64,000 nucleotides of DNA, from contig JAUZTG010000029.1 of the NCBI GenBank assembly GCA_030734395.1, positions 558,001 to 622,000 of the forward strand, given 5' to 3'. Numbering within the stretch: position 1 is the stretch's first letter; each line of letters opens with the position of its first letter. The DNA is from Sarocladium kiliense. Taxonomy: Eukaryota; Ascomycota; Sordariomycetes; Hypocreales; Sarocladiaceae. Position numbers and translations under genes: made by a program. The notes below the pieces were generated by a model. That model was given only the letters and a program-made list of their open reading frames with translations. It ran no database searches and had not been told where the DNA came from. Shown here piece by piece: positions 11,293 to 21,682 of the stretch.

Positions 11293-11552
11293 GGTCAGGT
11301 GATTTTTGAAGGCGGATTTTTCCTACTACAAAGGGAACCACAAAGGGAACATACGGAAGCACCAAGTTCACAACAAGCCATTGTATCGGAGGCAGCTGAA
11401 CAATAGGTTCGAATATGAAGCATTGGGAGATCCAATATAGTCTGGGTATAATGTTTTTGACAATCTGCCACCAAACGCCATGCGCCGCCTATCGTTCAAT
11501 CCGAAGAATAGCCCATGCAATCATATCGCCCACGCCTGCTTTTCGTGTAGGT

Positions 11553-12350
11553 CTACTCTTCTGCCATCTCCTCATCAACATCATTGCCAAATACATCATC
11601 CACCGTGCCGCCCTCAACGCCATCACCACCCACATCCTCCAGATCAGGGCCCTCGACACCTTCCATAGCATCCGCACCCTCCATACTCTCATCATCATCG
11701 TCCATATCTCCATCCTCCCAAATATCCTTCAATCCCCAGCTGGTGCCACTCAGAACGAATCTCTCGCTTGGAAGTCGCACACCCCATTCGCTGGGCACAA
11801 TCTTCGGGAGTGCAACCTTATTCCGCTCCCGTGCCAGCTCCTGCATGTACTCCTTGCTGATGCCACCGCCAGCGCTTCCACCACGGAATTGGTACGATAA
11901 TCTTGCGCCGATGGCGAGCTTCACGGCATTGGCTGAGACTGTAGCGTCTCCTCCTGGAGGAGCCATTGCGCCGACACCTGACGCGGCGGAAGGTTTGCTT
12001 CCTGCTTGAGAAATGTATGGATCACCGGAGAGGTGAATGGCATCGCTTAGGACGGAGGATGTGTGACGGTAGGCGAAGTCGAGGAGGAGAAGAGGCACGC
12101 GCTGCTCGTAGGCGGTGACGCCTTGTGATGTGAGTAGGAGTTCGATCAGTCGGGAATCGCGTGGTCGAGGACCACTGGCGGATTGTGTGGACGACTGCTG
12201 CTGGGGAGCAACGGCGGCAGCACCATTGGTTGTAGGTGCTGCCGTGCTTTGAGTGTTGGGTTGTGTGGCCGTCGCAGAGGTTTGGGTATTCGGATTGGTT
12301 TGAGAGCCCGAGGAGGGAGGGATGCCGTTGGTTTGCGAGGTTGAAGCCAT
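11553..12350 (-). CDS. TAF9: TAF9-type subunit of TFIID (and SAGA)
   Basis: A single exon of 265 residues. A Thr/Gln/Asn-rich N-terminal tail (residues 1-60) precedes RDSRLIELLLTSQGVTAYEQRVPLLLLDFAYRHTSSVLSDAIHL (about 64-107). This is the histone-fold core of the TAF9/TAFII31 family, which pairs with TAF6. The fold continues through AVKLAIGARLSYQFRGG. Next comes the family's LPKIVPSEWGVRLPSERFVLSGTSWGL element, about residues 187-213, and a strongly acidic C-terminal tail (DMDDDDESMEGADAMEGVEGP and on). The role in promoter recognition and SAGA structure is from the family. The insertion between the two halves of the fold (KPSAASGVGAMAPPGGDATVS) is low-complexity, as in other filamentous fungi. 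Divergent from HIS4, sharing about 700 bp of upstream sequence. Confidence 0.92.
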   Translation of the reverse strand: MASTSQTNGIPPSSGSQTNPNTQTSATATQPNTQSTAAPTTNGAAAVAPQQQSSTQSASGPRPRDSRLIELLLTSQGVTAYEQRVPLLLLDFAYRHTSSVLSDAIHLSGDPYISQAGSKPSAASGVGAMAPPGGDATVSANAVKLAIGARLSYQFRGGSAGGGISKEYMQELARERNKVALPKIVPSEWGVRLPSERFVLSGTSWGLKDIWEDGDMDDDDESMEGADAMEGVEGPDLEDVGGDGVEGGTVDDVFGNDVDEEMAEE

Positions 12351-13053
12351 GGTAGTAGGAGAGTAGGCCGCAGCCGCAAGATTCCTTGCTTTTGAGATTC
12401 AGATCAGAAGAATATACGCGGCATGCAGAGGAACTGCCGCAAGAGATGATCACGGGAAGCAAAGTCGCGTTGCGGAATCGCGATTCGATGGCGTAGCTTT
12501 GGCAGTGTTCACGATCCGGAGTGTTGTCGCTGTCGTTCCGTGATCGGCACGGAACGATGGATCAAGCAGATTTTCGGTGATGGGAGTAGTCAAACTATTC
12601 GGGAGTGAAAGAAATGGGCCGCTTTCGAGTTGGGTACTTGTGAGTTTGACGACTGATGATGCGAAAGGCAGCATCGCGGGTCTGCTTGTGGTAGCTTCAC
12701 CCAAGCTGAGTGCGCGACGGCAGATCCTTCTTCCGCGCCGGATAGGGGTGCACCGGCCACGCCATCCCATCCAGCAACCAATGAAAACGTTTGATATCTC
12801 AGAGAATCGAGGGGTGCCTTATCATCTCCCTAAAGCCACCCTCCGCCACCTTTCACCCCACCACCGGCGCCGATGCAGGAACTTGCCGCTCAGAGAAAGC
12901 GTCACACACACTGAGAGCTCTTTTTTCTCAAGAGGCCGAGCGTGTGAGTCAATTGAGACTAAAGGCTACTTCGACCTTCAGGTTTCTTTGCCCTTTTTGC
13001 CTATAAGACCGGCATCATTGCTGGCAGCATCAACACCTACCAGAATCTTCACC
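12351..13053. promoter_or_regulatory. Shared upstream region of TAF9 and HIS4
   Basis: About 700 bp lies between the divergent starts. The frame of HIS4 is open upstream of the chosen ATG, but that part lacks family similarity. The only strong site is the TGAGTCA element listed separately. Confidence 0.5.
12945..12951 (+). promoter_or_regulatory. Gcn4/CPC1-type response element TGAGTCA
   Basis: A perfect palindromic TGAGTCA lies about 103 bp before the HIS4 ATG. This is the consensus site of the bZIP activator of general amino-acid (cross-pathway) control, Gcn4 in yeast and CPC1/CpcA in filamentous fungi. Its placement before a histidine gene makes activation under amino-acid starvation likely. 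Confidence 0.65.
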
Positions 13054-15700
13054 ATGGAGACGACACTACCCCTCCCCTTCCTGGTCAGCGTCGCTGTCCC
13101 ACCAGGACTCGCCAATCTCGAGGGCCTCACTCGCGAAGAGGTTTCTGTCCTTGGCACGCCGTTCATCGAGGCCAATGACAAAGTTCTGGATAAGCTGGGA
13201 CGCTTCTTGGGACGCCACAACTCCGACTTCTACGCCCACATCGACGCCTCGGCGATCCAATCAGTAGATGATGTCGTCTCATTACTGAATGGAGGCACCA
13301 GACGTGTCTTCGTCTCGCCCGAGCAGCTCCCTGACTTCGCAGAGTTTGGCGCTAGGGTTCTGCCCGTCACGAAGGAGGCTGATCTATCCAAGGCTTCTGA
13401 GCATGGACTGCTGATCAAGGGCATCAGCGTTGATTCTCTGTCGGACGCCTTCGTTGAGGAGGCCAAGACCAAGAAGGTCAAGAACCTCTACGTTTCTCCC
13501 GAGGCTGGTGCACCGCTGGAGGACTTTCTGCAGCAGGCCAAGAAGGCCCACGCGATACCGATTCTTCCGTCCGATCGTCTTACGACCGACAGCAAGGACA
13601 GCTCCAAACTTCTTCTTTCCAAGGCCATCGCCACATTCTGGCAATCCGACCGCCCTGATGGCCTCATCCCTACTGTTGTTACCGACGAGTCAGACAAGGC
13701 GCTTGGACTGGCCTACACAAGTGAGGAGAGCATTCTGGAGGCATTGAGAACACAGGCCGGTGTCTATCAGAGCCGGAAGCGGGGTCTTTGGGTTAAGGGT
13801 CTTACATCTGGTGATACCCAGGAGCTGGTTCGCATTGCTCTTGATTGCGATAACGATACTCTCAAGTTTGTTGTCAAGCAGAAGGGTCGATTCTGCCACC
13901 TCGAGCAGTTTGCCTGCTTCGGCGAGTCTACCGGCATCGCTGGTCTGGAGAAGACCCTCACGTCAAGAAAGCAATCTGCTCCTGAGGGCTCATACACTGC
14001 AAGACTGTTCAACGACGAGAAGCTTCTCCGAGCCAAGATCATGGAGGAGGCGGAGGAGCTTTGCGATGCAAAGACCCCCCAGGACGTCGCTTTTGAGGCT
14101 GCCGACCTTATCTACTTTGCTCTCACCAAGGCCGTTGCCTCTGGTGTTAGCCTGGCAGATATTGAGGCTAACCTTGACGCAAAGAGCCTCAAGGTCAAGA
14201 GAAGACAGGGAGATGCGAAGGGCAAGTGGGCAGAGAAAGAGGGCATCAAGACCAGTACCGAAGCAAAGCCAGCACCAGCTCCTGAGAAGAAGGCACCCTC
14301 ATCCGACCGCATCGTCATGCAGAGACTCGACTCCACCTCCGCCAGCGAAACCGAGCTTCTCGAAAAACTCAAGCGCCCTTCTCAGAAATCCCCCGATGCA
14401 ATTCTCAAGATCGTTACCCCCATCATCGATGAGGTCCGCAAAGGAGGCGATAAAGCCGTGCTCTCCTACACTCACAAGTTCGAGAAAGCCACTTCTCTCA
14501 CTTCCCCCGTTATCAAGGCTCCTTTCCCTAAGGAGCTCATGAACCTTCCCGAGGAGACAATCAAGGCTATCGACACCTCATTTGAGAACATTCGTCGCTT
14601 CCACGAGGCCCAGAAGGAGGAAAAGCCACTCCAGGTCGAAACCATGCCTGGTGTTGTCTGCTCCCGCTTCTCCCGCCCCATCGAGCGCGTCGGTCTCTAC
14701 GTCCCCGGCGGAACCGCCGTCCTTCCCAGCACAGCTCTCATGCTCGGTGTCCCCGCCATGGTCGCCGGCTGCCAGAAGATCGTCCTCGCCAGCCCTCCTC
14801 GCTCCGACGGCAGCATCACTCCTGAGATCGTCTACGTAGCCCACAAAGTCGGCGCCGAGAGCATCGTCCTCGCTGGTGGTGCTCAGGCCGTTGCAGCAAT
14901 GGCCTATGGTACGGAATCCGTCACCAAGGTTGACAAGATCCTTGGCCCTGGAAACCAATTCGTCACTGCGGCGAAGATGCACGTTAGCAATGACACGAAC
15001 GCGGGCTGCAGTATCGACATGCCTGCTGGTCCCTCAGAGGTCCTCGTTATTGCCGATAAGGATGCCAACCCTGCCTTCGTCGCCTCCGATCTCCTCTCCC
15101 AAGCCGAGCACGGCGTCGATAGTCAAGTGATCCTCATTGCCGTGGACCTTACCGAGGAGCAACTCCAGGCTATCGAGGATGAGGTCCACAACCAGGCGAT
15201 GGCGTTGCCGCGTGTGGACATTGTCAGAGGGGCGATTGCCCACTCCGTCAGCGTGCTCGTCAAGACTGTGGACGAGGCGATGAGGATTAGCAATGAGTAT
15301 GCCCCTGAGCACTTGATCCTGCAGTTGAAGGATGCAGCGGGCTTGGTGGACAAGGTCATGAACGCTGGCAGCGTGTTCATTGGCGAGTGGACACCGGAGA
15401 GTGTAGGTGATTACTCTGCTGGTGTGAACCACTCTCTACGTAAGTACCCTCGACTTCCCCTCTTACCTCATTATCAGTCAACTAACACAGCCAACCACAG
15501 CAACCTACGGCTTCGCCAAGCAATACTCAGGTGTCAACCTCGGTTCCTTCCAGAAACACATCACCAGCTCCAACCTCACAGCGCAGGGTCTGCGCAACGT
15601 CGGCGGAGCGGTCATGCAGCTTGCGAAGGTGGAGGAGCTGGAGGCGCACAGACGGGCGGTGGAGATCCGGATTCAGTACATGGATAAGACTAAGCAATGA
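13054..15700 (+). CDS. HIS4: Trifunctional histidine biosynthesis protein (PRA cyclohydrolase / PRA-ATP pyrophosphohydrolase / histidinol dehydrogenase)
   Basis: Exons 13054-15439 and 15501-15700 give 861 residues, the usual fungal His4 length. Domains in order: an N-terminal fungal segment (1-195); HisI-type cyclohydrolase (about 200-290; SRKRGLWVKGLTSGDTQ, DCDNDTLKFVV, GRFCH); HisE-type pyrophosphohydrolase (about 297-385; SYTARLFNDEKLLRAKIMEE and AFEAADLIYF); and HisD histidinol dehydrogenase (about 420-861; GLYVPGGTA, ILGPGNQFVTAAK, QAEHGVDSQVIL, NEYAPEHL, SVGDYSAGVNHSLPTYG). It therefore covers steps 2, 3, 9 and 10 of histidine synthesis in the cytosol. The 61-bp intron splits HSL-P-TYG. 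The start was chosen at METTLPLPFLVSVAV because earlier sequence in the same frame has no family features. The upstream TGAGTCA fits starvation control. Confidence 0.96.
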
Positions 15701-15735
15701 ACGCTGTTGGGTTTGGGAAGGGAGTGAAGGAGTTT

Positions 15736-15766
<31 letters not shown>

Positions 15767-16483
15767 TATGTTGAGCAAGCTTTGTCTGTTCCGAGACGAA
15801 AAGACTGGCGAGGACGGATTCAGATGTCATGTTGGAATGCCCATATGGGCAATGAAGAAAAACATAGAACGAACAAAAATCCTTGAATCATGAAACCCCC
15901 TCAGCTAATACATCTATATTCTGCTCAGCCCCCAGAATGCATATGAAAATCTGCTTGATGAAAGCATGCATGCCAAAAAGAATTCGCCCAAACATCAGTG
16001 TGATGATCTCCTACATGCCCGCCGTTCTCTCTCCTCTTCGCAGATGCATCCTTCTCTACACATTCCTGTATCATACATCTCTTCCGCTCCAGCGTGATGA
16101 AAATAAACGCCCTGAAAATGCTTACACTTTCGCGTGTGTTCTTTGCTATGCGCCTTCCCCATCTCTTTACAAGCCTGCCTCGACTCATGGCGAAACAGGC
16201 GGCGACCGGATCATAACCGGCTCCGCGACCTCAACCCCAGGAGTGTCCTGCAAGCTCTCACTCGAGCTGGTGTTGGTCCTGATTGGTTCCGTATCTTCAA
16301 CTTCTGACGGGTGTAATGCGCCGAGCTTGATCTGTTACATTTCCAATGGGTGATACCTTAGCCAATGACTCTGTTGTTCACGGTGCATGCCCGATGGGGT
16401 GTAGGTGATATGATGGTGGTGGTGGTGTCCGATGGTTAGGGATGGATTTGGGTGTTCTTGTGCTTGTGTTGTGTAGTGAACAT
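15701..16483. other. intergenic, convergent 3' regions of HIS4 and PAH1
   Basis: No gene is supported. The region holds the GT/GC repeat listed next. Confidence 0.5.
15736..15765. repeat. (GT)11 followed by GC alternation
   Basis: Eleven GT units run from 15737 to 15758 and pass directly into GCGCGCG. This is an alternating purine-pyrimidine tract in the HIS4 3' flank. Confidence 0.9.
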
Positions 16484-18921
16484 TCATTTTGGCACGTCTT
16501 TTCCAAGGGAAAGGTGACCAACCCCTGTAATGATCTCTGCAGACGCATCCTCCACGACGTCAATCCTCTGGTCAGAACGTCTCTTCGCTCTTCGCTTCTC
16601 TGTGGAGGCCCGCGGGGGTGGTGCGGCGGCTTCTTCCTCGTACATTGCGGTCTCGTCTTCCGAGGCTGGACCGTCGTCGTCGGCATCGTCTTCGTCGTCA
16701 TATGCTCGCTGTCGGCGAAGCATGCTTGATCCTTGCTGGTCAAGAAGAACGCTGTTGCTGAGGACGCTGTCCTCCTCGGCACCATCGTCATACGAGTCCC
16801 TGGAGATGTAGCTATCGCCTAGCCCATCACCAATCTCCTCCTCGTCATCATCAGCGTACGCGCTGCCCTGATCATCCACGCCATCGTCATCCTCATCATC
16901 GTCTTCACCATCGTCATCACTGCCACTCGCCGAGAAAGCATCCAGATCAAGAGGTTCGTCACGCCAGTATTTGAAATCAGTGTACTCTTCGCCGCCACCC
17001 TTCACCAGTGTGCTCACAGGCGGGAAGTAGTGGTCCACGACCTCGTTGATGTTGACATAGCTCATCTTGAGCTTGTTAAGACTCAAAAGATCGAGCGACA
17101 CCTCAGCGTTGGAGTTGATGGTGAAGATGCGATTTCGAGGCACATCGACAGTTCGGTACGAGATCTGATCCGTTAGACGGTTGCCGAAGCCAGCAGTGAA
17201 TGGCGTGCGATCCGGCCCGTAGAGGTTTCGGATGTCGCGTAGCGTGGCCATCTTGAACACATGGGGTTTACGAAGGTAGATCTCTCGACGCAGAGCAGCC
17301 ATCGTCCTGTCTGGTGACAGAATGGTTGGCCCATGAGGTAGCCGGTACCCATCTTGCACAATGTTGTACAAATACTGCCGCGTCGTGTCCGCCTGACCGA
17401 CTGAACGACTTGTGAGGTACATGATATTGTACCCATTCTGCGCGATATCAGTATACAGCTTCGCGACGCCGGAGTGCGTCCAGTCACGCCCAATCATGTT
17501 TAGTACATGGCCCAGCGCGTCCGACTTGGTAATGGTTCCATCGATATCGGAAATAACGACGGGAGTCTCGTGCTTCCAGAGGTACATCTTGGCTGTGCAG
17601 GTCGCCCTGTTGACGGTGAAGCTCATTGAGTTCTCGCCCGGCAGAAGCTCCAGATCCTTGAGCTGCTCGCTGGTCAACCGAAGGGTCTTTGCATAGTTGC
17701 GGTTCGGATCGCCGCTGTGGCCGCCCGTGGGTGTTCGAGGAGGCGTCTGTAAGTCCATGGGCCCTGCATCGGACTCGGCTCGGCGATGGCTGTGAAGCGG
17801 CGGAGCAGCTGTGACGCCGCTATCGTCACTGTGGTACCCAGGGTCTGAAGCTGCATCAGCGGCAATACTGGATCGGCGAGGATGATGATGCGAGAGAGAT
17901 GCCTCCATTGTCTTCTTCATGGCAGCTTGTCGCGCCTCCTCACTGCTGTAGATCCAGAGATTGGCTTCCTCATCGAAACCAAAGAGCGCACCAATGTCGT
18001 AGTTTCCATCAAGCTTCTCAGACAGAATCTTACGAGCAACAATCTCAGCCCTCAGCATATCATCTTCGCTGCTCTTGAAGCTGGTCATGTCTAGCATGAT
18101 GTCTCCTGTGTCATTGATGTCGCTGGGGATATTGGCGGCAAGGAGTGCCTTGGAAATGATGTGAGCACGCTCGACTGCCTCCTTAGGCGCCAGCGGCGGT
18201 GGACTCATGGATCGTTCACGCTCTTCTTGGGGCGTCTCGTCATCGTCAGATGACTGCTCGAGCGGGCCGGCACTTGTTGCTCTCGCTGTTCGTCTCAGGA
18301 TGTCGTCGCTGTGTGGTCGTTGTATGGAGTTTGACCAGTCGCCCGATGCGGGTCGGCCGTTGGAAAGGTTCGGAGATGTCGATAACGGCGTCAAGATGCC
18401 TTTACATGGTCAGCAAATTCGTACGATGCACCTTCGTTGAAATACATGGAGAGCTTACCATTCTCATGTGCTTGATGATGGCCATGAAGAACAGATGGCG
18501 GCGGACGATGAGGCCTACTCAACTCCCTGTCCAACTCTAACATGTCCGGCTCCTGCAATGGCTCTCCCTCCTCGCCGCCCTCCTCCGGCTCTAAGCTCGG
18601 ACTCTGCGCCGGCGACACCAACGGGGAAGTCTGCATAGACTTGGGGATATTATCTGTTGTCTCAAAGACGAAGAAAGCCTCGCCTCCTTCGCCGAGCTTC
18701 ATGCTGTACTCCTGCTTGACACCATTGACGGTGAACTCGACCTTCTTATCAGAAGGCCTGAGCAGAGAGAACTTGCCAAAGCGGACGTGGAAGGGGGAAC
18801 AAGCGTAGGAGCCATCTTCTTGCTCAACGACGATGACGTCGATTGCGCCGCTGAGTGTAGCAGGGTTGATGGAGTTCCAAGCCGTAGACACGGAGTCGCT
18901 GAGGTTGCGTACGTACTGCAT
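16484..18921 (-). CDS. PAH1: Lipin-type Mg2+-dependent phosphatidate phosphatase
   Basis: Exons 18921-18459 and 18399-16484 give 792 residues. The N-LIP domain opens at residue 1 (MQYVRNLSDSVSTAWNSINPATLSGAIDVIVVEQ; FHVRFGKFSLL...VEFTVNG). The catalytic C-LIP/HAD domain is near residues 390-620 (LYLWKHETPVVISDIDGTITKSD is the core). DIDGT is the DxDxT motif bearing the nucleophilic and acid/base Asp. NIMYLTSRSVGQA, LLSPDR-like and FGNRLTDQISY elements follow. The enzyme makes diacylglycerol from phosphatidate at the ER and nuclear membrane and controls lipid storage and nuclear shape (Smp2/Pah1/Ned1 family). Ser/Pro-rich linkers (SPPPLAPKE, TPPRTPTGG) are probable phosphorylation zones. The C-terminus is extremely acidic (SDDDGEDDDEDDDG). 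The single 59-bp intron joins HENG to ILTPLSTSPN, so the downstream exon does not need its own start. Confidence 0.95.
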
Positions 18922-20693
18922 CGTGAAGAATTCGGGATGAGAAGGTACAGCGCCCTATGCGCTCCTGGTGGTGGTGAGTGTCGAGGTTCGCAACAGGTGG
19001 TGATGATGCCGCTGGGGTTGGGGTGGATGGGGTGACGTCGGCAGATGGGTAGTGTGGTTTTGGCGTGTATGCAGGCTGCCAAGGGCGAGAAAAGCAACAA
19101 AGGGCGATCGAAATGAAGAGAAATGCTGAAACGAGAAACGCTGTGTGGGCTGGTGCGAGAGGGAGGGAAATCAGCGAGAGAGATGTGAGGTACAAAGGGC
19201 CGGAGATTTTGGTGAGGCGGATGGGATGGGATAGGATGGGGATGGGGATGGGGATGGGGATGTGCCAGGGCGAGGGCACAAGGCGATGTGATGGGGGAGG
19301 CGCCTGAGCCTGGAGGCGTGAGGCAGACGCAAATGGATGGAATGGCAATTAGTGATGGCAGTGGTCAGCAGGCCGCTCTTCAGCGTCGGGGGTTTGTTGG
19401 GACAGGGCTCTTCCAGGCACCTGCATAAGCCTGTTGGGCGGGGTTGTCAGCACTGTCAGTGCCTGTTGAGCCTGGAATGCATAAATTCCGATTCCGATCT
19501 TCCCTCAGTCTTCCAGGACTTCCAACGCCTGTAACCGTGCACTAACTCAGCTGCATTAGCTCCCCTGCAACGGCCCGAGTCGGCACTGTTGTTCCCCTCT
19601 CCCAAACCGTATGAAACATTTTATTCCCACCCGCAGCGCGGCACCATCGTCAGGTGCCAGTCCACGCCGTGCCATGCCATGCTATGCCACCCGTTTTTAT
19701 GCCTCGGCCACTAACCCCCGGAACAGCCGTGGCAGCCCCATTCCAGAAATGCTCCATTTAGCATGTCATTGCCCAGACGCTTGGGGTCATACTAATGAGG
19801 AAAAAAGATGAAGGGAAAAAATTATGAGGAGGGGCTCCGAGGTTGCAAGCATGTGATTGTGATGATATGAGTCGCGCTTCACCATGCATAGACTTGGGAA
19901 ACTAGCTACTGGAGCTTTTTATGCAGCTCTGCCTTGGAAAACCCCAATCACATGCTTGAGGGAAGAGACTCTATTGGCGACAGAGGTGGTGGCGAGCAGC
20001 GAAGGCACCTACTGATGGATGCCAAGTAAGGGTTTATCAGGACCCCTAGACTACAGGTAGCATTTCCAGCATCGTAGATCATAATGTTGGTAGGGCTGAC
20101 CGTGGGATAGTCGGCCTGGAGTCAGCTGCTTGAAGTCGTGAAGGAATTCAGTCTCGATTTGTGCCATTTGTGTTCTGTCTCTATTTCCTCAACGATTACC
20201 TCGAGATAGAAGATATGCTTCGGATGCCTACACTCTCTCCGAAACAAATCGAGACGGCAATTGTCAGCTCAAGGCAGAGGACACCCCAGTCCATAAAGAG
20301 CTGGTAGGAGACTTATCGTTATCACAATAATTATGGAGGGGTCATCAGCCTCTGGCGGCAACTAGGGGACGGTACTCCCTGTATGGACATTTAGCATACA
20401 TTTCGCTTCGTTGTGGAAACAGGCCTTGCTTTTCCTAATATAGACACATCTAATCAATCAATCGTCTTTTATAAAGCTTGATCTGTGTACTCTCTTTCCG
20501 TGAAGCTTCAGCCATCCACGTGATACGAGCGGGGAAGTATCTCCGTGAACATCTTGACCGTCCACCCCGCTATACAACTTTGCCTTTTACATCACGGAGA
20601 CGTTGGTTCAACGTGATTTGGCCACCTATCTGCATCTGGTTTCTTTCTATAATTGGTTCCTCTCAGCTTCCTCACGCCTTCTTCCATACAGCC
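18922..20693. other. long intergenic region, promoters of PAH1 and the Dabb gene
   Basis: About 1.8 kb without a supported gene. The left part holds a GGGGAT/GGGATG repeat in the PAH1 leader. A TTTATAAAG motif occurs near 20467, some 225 bp before the Dabb ATG. Confidence 0.5.
19219..19262. repeat. GGGATG/GGGGAT short tandem repeat
   Basis: Runs of GGGATGGGATAGGATGGG pass into four units of GGGGAT. The tract is pyrimidine-rich on the PAH1 sense strand, about 300 bp before its ATG. Confidence 0.85.
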
Positions 20694-21142
20694 ATGAGTA
20701 TTACACACACCGTACTCTTCCGGTTCAAGGCGGATGCCAAGACCGAGGATGTGAAAGCGGTTCGTCTATAATGCCCCAAGAAGCAATCACCTAGAGATGC
20801 GAGCTCACAACTATACCAGGCTTGCGATCGATTCCTTGCGCTCAAGGACAACTGCATCCATCCAGCATCAAAGACTCCCTACATCGCCTCGCTGAAGGGT
20901 GGCCAGGATAACTCGCCTGAGGGGATGCAGGTAAGGAATCAGTATCGTAGTTTTGAGAATTGCTCTCGAATTGACCGTTGTTGTAGAATGGCATCACTCA
21001 TGGGTTCGTCGTGGAATTTGATTCTGCAGAGGAAAGAGATTATTATGTGAAGACGGATCCTGCTCATCAGGCTTTCGTCAAAAGCATCGGCGACTTAGTC
21101 GAGAAAGCCATTGTAGTTGACTTTTCTAACGGGGTCTATTAA
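20694..21142 (+). CDS. Stress-responsive alpha/beta-barrel (Dabb) domain protein
   Basis: Exons 20694-20759, 20820-20930 and 20987-21142 give 110 residues, a single Dabb domain. The strands are recognisable: MSITHTVLFRFKADAK, then ACDRFLALKDNCIHP, the family's KTPYIASLKGGQDNSPEG turn, THGFVVEFDSAEERDYYVKTDPAHQAFV and a last strand KAIVVDFSNGVY. Members are small dimeric cytosolic proteins induced by stress in plants; some bacterial and plant relatives act in polyketide or aromatic cyclisation. The fungal role is unknown. Intron 1 appears to use the unusual donor GTTCGT (20760), which is needed for the TEDVKA-ACDRF join; the other intron has a standard GTAAGG donor. Family call firm, start firm. 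Confidence 0.85.
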
Positions 21143-21682
21143 AGACATCGCTTGTAATCCGCCGAGCCGTTCAGAGATAATAAAACCAACCTAGGGGAAA
21201 AATTTGGGGTCCCTGGATGTGAAATGAATGTCAAAACTTATACTTCTACTGTACTCGCCATGCTGCGTGCTCTGCGTGGGAACCATTTTGCGGCGCAAAA
21301 GAAGAGCGTACATTTGCTTGGCAAACACAACCCTGAGTGGACTCCTGGCGTGACCACATCTCAAGGATACTGGTCCAGGATATCGCCAACCCCATCATAC
21401 TTCTCGCGAAGAAATCGCCGAAAATGAGCTAATAGACACCGCCCTTCCCGAAAACCCCTGTGCCCCTACCGCTGGCCAACCGTGCTCCTGCCATGGAAAT
21501 CTGCGCCACCTCGGCCAGCCATGCTGGGAAGCGGACGAGACATCCATTACGCATATATCACTGATAAGAACCCAGTTGAGTCCGGGAGACATTCAAAGGA
21601 AGACTTGCACCCAACGCTGATCTTGTATTGAACAGTATTGCTATTCACGCATAGTCGCTGCTTCGCTTGACCGCTTCATTGC
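21143..21682. other. intergenic, convergent 3' regions
   Basis: The 3' flanks of the Dabb gene and the FN3 gene meet here. I see no gene or repeat. Confidence 0.45.

Noticed and set aside
12577..13053. Upstream extension of the HIS4 frame
   Set aside because: The frame is open, but this part lacks family similarity and contains the CPC1-type site; the ATG at 13054 gives the usual length.
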